Assembly: GCA_046154185.1 (NCBI GenBank)
Contig: JBJXGE010000082.1
Coordinates: 62,001 to 126,000, forward strand
DNA length: 64,000 nucleotides
Direction of reading: 5' to 3'
DNA from: JBJXGE01 sp046154185
GTDB taxonomy: Bacteria; Planctomycetota; UBA8108; UBA1146; JAJFFE01
Shown one piece after another: positions 55,056 through 62,544 of this stretch. The stretch's first letter is position 1. Each line of letters opens with the position of its first letter. The notes beneath the pieces are model-generated. The model saw only the letters and a list, made by a program, of their open reading frames with translations, made no database searches and was not told the origin of the DNA. Both the position numbers and the translations under genes were made by a program.

Positions 55056-58000
55056 CAATCGCGGGCGACGCCGAGCCGTCGACTCAGAAAAATCTGTCGA
55101 GCTACTTGGCGCTCGCGCGGTCCCAAGTCGGCGGCGGACTCGAAGAAGCGCGCGATGGAGTCGGCCTGGGATGTCGCCAGCCAGGCATCGACGCGGGGCG
55201 TCAAACGCTCGACGACTTCTTGGCGCATGCGGTGCGCATCTTCTCGATGTCTCGCAGGCTGAGTCTCCCAAATGCGGACCGTCATGTCGCCGGACGCGGA
55301 CACCAGCCGCTCACCATCCGCTTGCCAATCAACCAGGTAGACGTACTGCTCGTGACCCGTGAGAACCGCCAGTTGCTCATAGGTCAATCCACTCCAGATG
55401 CGAACCGTCTTGTCGCGGCCGGCGGTTGCGATCCGATCGCCGCTCGGATTGAACTTCGCGCAGAGCACACCGACGTCGTGCCCGACGAGGCGCGCAATCT
55501 CTTCCCCGCGTTCGACATCCCAAACGCGAACCGTACCATCTTCGGACGCGCTCAAGAGCCGGCGCCCGGCGGCGTCGAAATCGAGCGAGGAGACGGGGCG
55601 CGCGTGAACGGGTAACTCGCGAACGACGGCGAGATCCCGCGCGCGAAGAATCCGGAAACTAGTAATACCAGAGGCGATCGCGAGCAGGCCTTCGTCCGGC
55701 GTTGCGACGATGCGGTACGCGCGGTTATCGGTTTTATCGAGACTTGGAAAGCAACCGAGAAGAGCGACATTGCCAGAATTCACTTCGAAGAGCTGCAAGT
55801 TGCCATCTATCGTCACAAACCAAGCTTTCGTGCCGCTCGCGCCGACGTGAAGCGAAGCGATATGGTGATCCTCGGTCTTGTAGAGCTCGCGGCGTGATCC
55901 GGTCGTCAAATCCACCGACGAGATGATGAGCTCCGCCGCGCGTACGCGGGGGGCGGTCGCATGAGCGATGGTGGGGCCAGTCGTTCCGAGCTCCAACACC
56001 GCGAGTTGGCCCGGCAGAAACATCGCGTGCAAATACACCGACCCGCGGTCCCCCCAATCCACCACAGGATCACCGGAGTCGAGGTCCCACAGCCGCATCC
56101 CGCCGGGCTCGTCGGCCCATCCATCCCAGCCCGCGCTCAGAATTAATCCAGTCTCGTGATCGATCTCCGCGGCGTAGACGAAACTCCGATGGCCGCGGAG
56201 CACGCGCGGATCCGATCGCATTGCCGACCAATATTGGACACTGCCGGCTGCGTTCACGCTCATGACCTCGTCCTTGCCCGGAACGAGCGCTATCTTGGCA
56301 ATGTCTGTCTCCTGACCAGGAAATCGGAAGAGCGGAGTGCCCAGGACTGAATCCCAGAAACAAATCGTCCGGTCGTTGCCGCTCGTGATGAGTCGCGTCC
56401 CATCGTGAGTGGCCAGCACGAAGTTGAGTTGCCCCTGTCCGGAGTCGCGGTCGAAGAGCGGTCGACCCGGTTGCAACAGAGATGCGGACGTGAGGTCCCA
56501 GCCTTGCATGCGTCCGTCCATGGTGACGGTTCCGAGCCGGGCTTCATCCGGACTGAAGGCGGCGTAGGTGACACCATCGCGATGCCCGGTCAATCGACCC
56601 AGCGATTTGAGGGTCGCCGCGTCGAGGATCTCGAGTCGCGGCGGAATTTCTGGCTCATGGGCATCGACGAGCAATGACCTTTTGCTTGGACTGAGTTGGA
56701 GACCGGTCGCCGAATAAGAGCACTCTCGGGAAGCGACGATGCTCGCGTTCATGACATCGAGAACCAAGAGTCTCGCTAGGTGGCCGATGTAGATCCGTGC
56801 GAGATCCGCATCGATCACGACTCGGTCGTGCGGAAACTGAGGAAGCGTATCCCAGACCGTGAATTCCGGGTCCAGGACGAATTCTGTGAGCGACTTGCCA
56901 TCGGACAGCCGCCACGCTGCGACCCAGACGCGGCCTTCGTAAACATCGTCGACTGCTCCGATCGCGATCACGACGTCGCCGTTCTTGCTGATCGCACACT
57001 GAAAAGGCACGCCTCGGGTCGGAATCGTTCGCAAGACCGACCCGGTGTCGACGCGCCGGTGGAGAATCGTGCGCTCCTTCGCCGCGGTCACAAAAGTCTG
57101 ACCATCCGCCGACACCGACAGATCGACGACGGTTCCACGAGGCTCGTCGTAACGACGGACCGTCTTGTCGAGTAAGGACTCGAAATGGCGCCACTCCCAG
57201 CCACGGAGCTCGACCGGAGCTTCGCGGAGGGCGGGCATCGCGGTCTGCGGTCGCCCAAGGGCGATGGCATCGGCCGCGACTTGAAGATTTGCTCGATAGA
57301 CTTGTCGCGCCAGTTCTCGGGCTTTGAGGTCGGCGCGGCGCATCTCGAAGAGCGACCAGCCGAGTCCGCCCGCGAGGCTCAACAACACGATGCAGCTCGC
57401 CGTCACGAAACCACGGTTCTTTCTGACTAGTTTCTGCAGGCGATAGATATTGCTCGGCGGGCGCGCGAGCACGGGCTCATCGGCCAAATGCCGGCGAAGA
57501 TCCGCGGCGAGATCAGAAGCGCTGGCGTAGCGGCGGGCGCGGTCCTTCTCGAGGCATCGAAGCACGATCCAATCGAGTTCGCCCTCGAGTTGGCGACTCC
57601 ACGAACGAAGATTCTCCCGCCGTTCCGCCGCTCCGGCGATTGCCGCATCACCGAGCAGATGAATGCGCGAGCTGGGTCGAGCGGGTTCCTGCTCTTGGAC
57701 CATACGACAAAACTCAGCGACTGCGCCGGAGCCTGAACGCGGAGCATCGAACGGGAGCCGACCGACGAGCAGCTCATGCAGTAATACTCCCAAGGAGTAA
57801 ATGTCGGTTCGAGTGTCGATGCCGCGCGCATCGGGATCGAGCTGCTCCGGGCTCATGTAAGGGGGAGTTCCGACGACTCGCCCGGTCTGCGTCTCTAACG
57901 GTGCATCGCTAGAGCTCTCGCCGAAAGCCTTCGCGATGCCGAAGTCGATGATCTTGGGAGTCGGCACGCCGTCGATCGAACAGACCAACAAATTCGATGG

Positions 58001-58636
58001 CTTGAGATCGCGATGGATGATCCCGTTTTGGTGCGCGTGCTGGACGCCGTCGCAAACGCGAGCGAAAAGCTCGACGCGCTTTCGAAGCGTCAGACGTTCG
58101 TTGTCGCAGTACCGAGTGATTCGGTCACCGACAACATATTCCATGACAAAGTAGGGACAACGGTCGCTCGTGTTGCCAGCCTCGAGGACCCGGGCGATGT
58201 TCGGGTGATCCATGCGAGCCAAGGCCTGCCGCTCCGCCTCGAAGCGCGCGAGCATGTCGCCGGTTTCCATGCCGAGCCGAACGACCTTTAGCGCGACTTG
58301 CCGTCGAATGGGCTCGAGCTGTTCCGCTAGATACACCGTTCCCATGCCACCCTCGCCGAGCACTGACAAAATCCGATAAGCGCCGAGGCTCTCGAGTGCG
58401 CCTGTTGTCGAAGATCGCCGTATCGGCACGGGAGTGTTGTGGCCGTGCGTTCGGATCGGCGCCAGCGAGTCGAGTTGTGAAAGCGGAGGAGCGTGAGTTT
58501 CAAGCCCGGCCAGCATCGGCTCCAGCAAGTCCCGATAGTCTCGATTCGCGAGCAGCCAGGCATCGCGCGGCCGCGGGTTTGACTGGAAGTCGAGAAAGAG
58601 TTGGACCGCGTGCGCTAGCCGATCGAGGTCACCCAT
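55055..58636 (-). CDS. Transmembrane Ser/Thr protein kinase with WD40 beta-propeller sensor
   Basis: 1193 residues. Kinase domain from about residue 85: VLGEGGMGTVYLAEQ, VALKVVRLGME, GIIHRDLKPSNLLV, IIDFGIAKAFG, GTPPYMSPEQLDP, TDIYSLGVLLHELLVG. A membrane helix (TASCIVLLSLAGGLGWSLF) lies near residue 415, then WD40 blades to the end (TYAAFSPDEARLGTVTMDG, RLLSASEDGTVRVWDVERG, RIATAGRDKTVRIWSG, RLVSASGDMTVRIWE). ATG 58636. No ECF gene sits immediately upstream, and the 417 bases up to the fasciclin gene contain only short frames of doubtful reality. Confidence 0.9.
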   Translation of the reverse strand: MGDLDRLAHAVQLFLDFQSNPRPRDAWLLANRDYRDLLEPMLAGLETHAPPLSQLDSLAPIRTHGHNTPVPIRRSSTTGALESLGAYRILSVLGEGGMGTVYLAEQLEPIRRQVALKVVRLGMETGDMLARFEAERQALARMDHPNIARVLEAGNTSDRCPYFVMEYVVGDRITRYCDNERLTLRKRVELFARVCDGVQHAHQNGIIHRDLKPSNLLVCSIDGVPTPKIIDFGIAKAFGESSSDAPLETQTGRVVGTPPYMSPEQLDPDARGIDTRTDIYSLGVLLHELLVGRLPFDAPRSGSGAVAEFCRMVQEQEPARPSSRIHLLGDAAIAGAAERRENLRSWSRQLEGELDWIVLRCLEKDRARRYASASDLAADLRRHLADEPVLARPPSNIYRLQKLVRKNRGFVTASCIVLLSLAGGLGWSLFEMRRADLKARELARQVYRANLQVAADAIALGRPQTAMPALREAPVELRGWEWRHFESLLDKTVRRYDEPRGTVVDLSVSADGQTFVTAAKERTILHRRVDTGSVLRTIPTRGVPFQCAISKNGDVVIAIGAVDDVYEGRVWVAAWRLSDGKSLTEFVLDPEFTVWDTLPQFPHDRVVIDADLARIYIGHLARLLVLDVMNASIVASRECSYSATGLQLSPSKRSLLVDAHEPEIPPRLEILDAATLKSLGRLTGHRDGVTYAAFSPDEARLGTVTMDGRMQGWDLTSASLLQPGRPLFDRDSGQGQLNFVLATHDGTRLITSGNDRTICFWDSVLGTPLFRFPGQETDIAKIALVPGKDEVMSVNAAGSVQYWSAMRSDPRVLRGHRSFVYAAEIDHETGLILSAGWDGWADEPGGMRLWDLDSGDPVVDWGDRGSVYLHAMFLPGQLAVLELGTTGPTIAHATAPRVRAAELIISSVDLTTGSRRELYKTEDHHIASLHVGASGTKAWFVTIDGNLQLFEVNSGNVALLGCFPSLDKTDNRAYRIVATPDEGLLAIASGITSFRILRARDLAVVRELPVHARPVSSLDFDAAGRRLLSASEDGTVRVWDVERGEEIARLVGHDVGVLCAKFNPSGDRIATAGRDKTVRIWSGLTYEQLAVLTGHEQYVYLVDWQADGERLVSASGDMTVRIWETQPARHREDAHRMRQEVVERLTPRVDAWLATSQADSIARFFESAADLGPRERQVARQIFLSRRLGVARD

Positions 58637-59053
58637 GAAACCGAAGGATAGCGAGCCGTTTCGCGAGTGGGAAGGCGACGCGAGATTGGAATCGCCTCGA
58701 CACGACGCCGCGGAAGTGACCCGGCGGCGGACAAGCGATCAGAACTCGCGCAAGCAGTGGAGCCGCCTCATCCGCGAGTCGGTCGTCGCGCGAGACGATC
58801 GTCGCCGGCGCGAGGGCGACCAAATCAAGCTCGATCGGTGTCGCGCCGCGGCGGACGACTCGAGTTCGAGTGTCCATCGTTGTATGGGATAGTTCGGCGA
58901 CGAAACGACGATCCGCCATTCGCCGTGCGCAAGCCCGGGCAAGACCACCAAAAAAACTTTTTGCATCTTGAATCCACTCTAGCTGCGGCTGCGAAAGAGT
59001 GGGTGCATGACAGTTGTTGATTCTTGTACTTCAGACCAGGAAAGGTCATAGAA

Positions 59054-59653
59054 ATGCGAACTGCCTTGATTCTTCCTGCGGTTGCGATGGCGGGCTTTCT
59101 TTCTCTCGCGACGCCCGCCCGAGCACAGACCATTACCGACATCGTCGCTGCCAGCGGTGGTGAGGGGATGTTTGACTCCAACCGCTTCGACTACGACATC
59201 TTGTTGAATGCGGTTCTCGCGGCCGACTTAGCTGGCGCGCTTGGCGATCCAACCGCTTCGTTCACTGTCTTCGCGCCGAACGACCTTGCGTTCGTGCGCT
59301 TGGCGCGGGACCTTGGTTATGCCGGAACCGACGAGTCGGGGGCCTGGAGTTTTCTTGTTTCGACGCTCACGGATCTGGGTGGCGGCGACCCGATTCCACT
59401 CTTGACCAACGTGCTGCTCTATCACGTGGTCCCGGAGGAAGTGACGCCGTTCCAGCTGATTCTGCTGACGCTCTTCGACGAGGAAATTCCGACGCTGCTG
59501 TCAGGTGCGACCATCGACCCCTTCTTCTTTGTGCTCCGCGACAACGAGCCCGGTCTGAGTAATCCCCGGGTGACTTTTCCATTCAACGTGTTAGCGGACA
59601 ATGGGCGCATTCACACCATCAACCGCGTTTTGATCCCCGTCGCCCTGCTCTAA
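59054..59653 (+). CDS. Secreted fasciclin (FAS1)-domain protein
   Basis: 199 residues: signal peptide (LILPAVAMAGFLSLATPARA) and one FAS1 domain (FDYDILLNAVLAADLAGAL, SFTVFAPNDLAFVRLARDL, LTNVLLYHVVPEEV, NVLADNGRIHTINRVLIPV), an extracellular adhesion-type fold. AGGAAAGG lies about 9 bases before ATG 59054. FAS1 genes are reported members of the ChrR-sigmaE singlet-oxygen regulon in Rhodobacter, which fits the company it keeps here (SOUL, ECF, B12 sensor). A terminator follows. Confidence 0.88.
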   Translation: MRTALILPAVAMAGFLSLATPARAQTITDIVAASGGEGMFDSNRFDYDILLNAVLAADLAGALGDPTASFTVFAPNDLAFVRLARDLGYAGTDESGAWSFLVSTLTDLGGGDPIPLLTNVLLYHVVPEEVTPFQLILLTLFDEEIPTLLSGATIDPFFFVLRDNEPGLSNPRVTFPFNVLADNGRIHTINRVLIPVALL

Positions 59654-59675
59654 TCTCAACTGCTGTTCTCCCTTC

Positions 59676-59712
59676 ATGGAGGAGGGGCCTGCGCGGTGCC
59701 CCTTCTCCATCC
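59676..59712 (+). terminator. Terminator after fasciclin gene
   Basis: ATGGAGGAGGGGC (59676-59688) pairs with GCCCCTTCTCCAT (59698-59710), a 13-base stem with one G-U, 23 bases after the stop. The T-run is weak (CCTTCTGA). Confidence 0.6.
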
Positions 59713-59797
59713 TTCTGACTTCTGGCTCAGAGTTTGAGCTTGGTTCTGCGATCGTAGTTTGCATCGACCCAACGAACGGATACCGAAGGTGCTACGC

Positions 59798-60466
59798 GTG
59801 TCTCATTCAACAACTCGTTGCACTTGGATCCTGTGCCTAGCGCTGTCGGGCGTTGGCTTGCTTGCTGGTTGCAGCATTTTTGGCATTCGCAACTACGAAG
59901 AGGCCGAGTACCAGCTTGTTAGTAAGGACGGCGACATCGAACTGCGCCGCTATTCTGACTCAGTGCTGGTTGAAACACTGGTCGCTGGCGAATACGACGA
60001 GGCCGGCAACACGGCCTTCCGCCGTCTCTTTGCGTACATTTCGGGTGCGAACGAATCAAAGCGTGCGGTGGACATGACGACGCCAGTCTTCGTCGAAAAG
60101 CAAGGAGCGCCGCTGCGCGTGGCGCAGCCGATGCTGGCCGAGGAGACCGCGACGGGCTGGCGCATGTCGTTCGTCTTGCCAAAGGAATTCACACTTGCGA
60201 CGGCGCCCCAGCCGAACGACCCGCTGATTCAGCTTCGAGCCTTGAGCGGTGCCACCGTCGCTTCGCTCCGTTTCTCGGGCCGAATGAACGAGCAACGCAT
60301 CAGCGAGCACGCGAGACAGTTGGAAGCGTGGTTGCCGACGCAGAGTCTAAGCGCGAGTTCACCGATTCGATCGGCGGCTTACGATCCGCCGTTTACGCTT
60401 CCGTTTCTGCGCCGCAACGAAGTGCAAGTGGAGGTGAGCGCCGGCGGCCGAGAGGAGTGGCATTAG
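59798..60466 (+). CDS. SOUL-family haem-binding lipoprotein
   Basis: 222 residues. Lipoprotein signal peptide with lipobox LLAGC (ILCLALSGVGLLAGC), so membrane-anchored. SOUL domain hallmarks: ELRRYSDSVLVETLV, AFRRLFAYISGANES, VDMTTPVFVEKQG, MSFVLPKEFTLATAPQPND, ASLRFSGRMNEQ. Homologues bind haem or other tetrapyrroles. GTG 59798 is chosen because GAAGG lies 8 bases upstream; an in-frame GTG 59789 is possible. Tetrapyrrole handling beside a B12 sensor hints at a shared response to light or photosensitised damage. Confidence 0.88.
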   Translation: MSHSTTRCTWILCLALSGVGLLAGCSIFGIRNYEEAEYQLVSKDGDIELRRYSDSVLVETLVAGEYDEAGNTAFRRLFAYISGANESKRAVDMTTPVFVEKQGAPLRVAQPMLAEETATGWRMSFVLPKEFTLATAPQPNDPLIQLRALSGATVASLRFSGRMNEQRISEHARQLEAWLPTQSLSASSPIRSAAYDPPFTLPFLRRNEVQVEVSAGGREEWH

Positions 60467-60525
60467 GTCAGCGCCTCCTAAACAAAGACACGACGGTGAG
60501 GACGCACGGAGTCACTTGTCCGCTG

Positions 60526-60539
60526 GTTGCCGCGGCAAC
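60526..60539. promoter_or_regulatory. Perfect palindrome upstream of the ECF/B12-sensor genes
   Basis: GTTGCCGCGGCAAC is a perfect 14-base palindrome in the 202-base gap between SOUL and ECF genes. It has no T-run, so an operator is more likely than a terminator. No binding partner can be assigned from sequence. Confidence 0.35.
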
Positions 60540-60668
60540 TCGACGGGCATGACGCTTGTCCCGGGCCAAAGTTCGTTCTAAGCTCCTTGACTCTGAACAA
60601 AGAGTTGGAGGCGCTTCATCGAAGAGTCAGGGCTTCTCGAACGAATCGGTCGAGGTGATCAGTCCGCG

Positions 60669-61196
60669 GTGCAAGAAACCCTCCACCGCTATGGCCCGAT
60701 GGTGTCTGCGCTGTCGCGCCGGTTTCTCGGCGCTAGTGGCGATGTTGAAGATGCGGTGCAGGAAATTTTCTTGGCCGTGTGGCAGAACGCGGCCAAATTT
60801 GACTCCGCGATCGCGTCCGAGGCGACATTCATATCGATGCTTGCGAGACGTCGCCTCATCGATCGCGTGCGACGGCTCGGGCGGCGGCCAAAGCCCGCTC
60901 CCATGGAATCGGCTGAGCAAGTGGTTGACGCTCGCGCCGATTCCGTTGAAGAACAGTTTGTCATCTCGGCGGCCTACGCCGAGGCGGCCGATGCGCTTCA
61001 CCAGTTGCGGCCCGAGCCGCGCGAAGTTCTCCGACTCTCGATCTACGAAGGCTGGTCCCATCAGCAGATTTCCGAACACTTGCAGCTGCCACTTGGCACC
61101 GTGAAGACTCATGCGCGCCGCGGATTGTTGCGCATTCGAGAGCAATTGGGAGTTGCTGAGCGCTCCCCCGAAACGAGAGGGAGCGGCGCTTCCTGA
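60669..61196 (+). CDS. ECF-type RNA polymerase sigma factor, partner of the B12 sensor
   Basis: About 175 residues from GTG 60669. Region 2: FLGASGDVEDAVQEIFLAVWQ; DRVRRLGRRPK; region 4: LHQLRPEPREVLRLSIYEGWSHQQISEHLQL with HTH and LGTVKTHARRGLLRIRE. The homologous N-terminus continues upstream in the same frame (LLERIGRGDQSAVQETLHRY), but the only codon after the in-frame stop at 60594-60596 with a good ribosome site (GGAGG at 60607) is ATC at 60618, so a non-standard start or an assembly error is possible. It sits 112 bases before the cobalamin-sensor gene on the same strand. No conventional anti-sigma (ChrR or RseA type) is adjacent. Confidence 0.83.
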   Translation: MQETLHRYGPMVSALSRRFLGASGDVEDAVQEIFLAVWQNAAKFDSAIASEATFISMLARRRLIDRVRRLGRRPKPAPMESAEQVVDARADSVEEQFVISAAYAEAADALHQLRPEPREVLRLSIYEGWSHQQISEHLQLPLGTVKTHARRGLLRIREQLGVAERSPETRGSGAS

Positions 61197-61308
61197 GAAA
61201 GGCAACGAGACGCGCGGATTCCACGATCTGTCTGACAACGAAGAGTCGTGACCGCTGACACTGCATTTTTGTGCGTTCTTCGTCGAGTTCACAGCGGAGA
61301 GGTCGTTC

Positions 61309-62400
61309 ATGTCGGCAAGCCTCGATTTGAAGTCCGCGCCCTTTGCTGCCGAGCTGATTCGTCAGTCTGGCCAAGCCTTGGCTGAGTCGGTCGTCACGAA
61401 ACTCCTGCAAGACGCGCCGGCGCGCTGGCAACATCTGCAGCGTGACTCGAACGCGAATCTGAAGAGCCGGGTCGCGACTCGTTTGACTTATCTCAGCACC
61501 GCGTTGACCCACGCGCGTTCGCAAATATTTGTCGACTCGATTGCATGGACGCGCTTCGCTTGGGAGGCACGTGGAATGCCGCCGAACGATTTTGCGGCGC
61601 TGTTAGCGGCGATTCGGGATGTATTGGTTGAGCAATTGCCGCCGATAGCGGCGCAACCGGCTGCCGCGTTCGTGGCGGCTGGCCTGGAAGAACTCAAGCA
61701 AGCCCCGGTTGCACCGACGAGCTACATGCGGGTCGACACACCGACGGGTCGGCTCGCCGCCGAGTACCTCGTTCAGCTCTTGGAGGGCAAACAGCAGAAC
61801 GCGTTCGATCTGGTGTTGTCGGCGGTCGATCGGGGATTACCAGTACGTTCGGCCTATATGGAGGTCGTGGTGCCTGCACAGCAGGAGCTCGGCCGCCTCT
61901 GGATGCTGGACGAGATCAGTATCGGCGAAGAGCATCAGTGCACCGCCGCCTCGATGCGCTTGCTCACTTTGTTGCATGCGCATGCCCCACGCGGCGCACC
62001 GCAGGCACTGTCCGTTCTCGGTGCGGCCGTTTCGGATAATCAGCACGAACTTGGTATTCGCGTCATCATGGATTTTTTTGATCTCGAAGGCTGGCGATCG
62101 GTTTACTTGGCGAGTGGCGTGCCGGTCGCTGATCTCTGCAAGTCTTTGCACGACTTTGACGCCGATCTACTGGCGCTCTCCGTCACTCTGACTCCACAGA
62201 TTGAGTCGGCTCGTTGCATGATCGCGGAGTTGCGTTCGCAGCCGGAGATTTGTGATATGCCCGTGATGGTCGGCGGCGGCGCGTTCGCTGGCCTCGGCGA
62301 TCTGTGGCGCGAAATCGGTGGGGACGCCTATGTTAACAGTCCATTTGACGCCGTGCGTGTAGGCCATGAACTGGTAGCACGGCGCCAACGACGCCACTAA
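61309..62400 (+). CDS. Free-standing cobalamin-binding sensor protein (B12 photoreceptor-like, no DNA-binding domain)
   Basis: 363 residues. Residues 1-135 are an all-helical N-terminal domain of unknown role. Residues about 140-230 are the B12-cap four-helix bundle with W-x9-EH (Trp198, Glu208-His209). Residues 232-360 are the Rossmann domain with DNQHELG (axial His246 in N-x-H-x2-G), SVTLTP and VGGGAF. This is the CarH/LitR/photoreceptor signature, but there is no MerR helix-turn-helix. GGAGAGG lies before ATG 61309. Placed just after an ECF gene, it most likely controls the sigma factor by direct contact (anti-sigma or co-regulator). A methyltransferase corrinoid protein is less likely, as no partner enzyme is present. 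Confidence 0.86.
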   Translation: MSASLDLKSAPFAAELIRQSGQALAESVVTKLLQDAPARWQHLQRDSNANLKSRVATRLTYLSTALTHARSQIFVDSIAWTRFAWEARGMPPNDFAALLAAIRDVLVEQLPPIAAQPAAAFVAAGLEELKQAPVAPTSYMRVDTPTGRLAAEYLVQLLEGKQQNAFDLVLSAVDRGLPVRSAYMEVVVPAQQELGRLWMLDEISIGEEHQCTAASMRLLTLLHAHAPRGAPQALSVLGAAVSDNQHELGIRVIMDFFDLEGWRSVYLASGVPVADLCKSLHDFDADLLALSVTLTPQIESARCMIAELRSQPEICDMPVMVGGGAFAGLGDLWREIGGDAYVNSPFDAVRVGHELVARRQRRH

Positions 62401-62544
62401 AGTCACAGCGCAAATCAGAGTGGGATCACCAACGAGCTCGTGGGAGCGACCGGCCTTGCGACGCTCGCATACTCTGACCCTGCGCTCCCGGACCGCAAAC
62501 ATCATAATGCGGCCCCGTCACCTGGCCCGGATCGAACGGCCCGC

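Noticed and set aside
58629..58919. 96-residue minus frame overlapping the start of the WD40 kinase gene
   Set aside because: Arg-rich, no domain, overlapped by competing + frames; it could be real as a small upstream cistron but I cannot support it.
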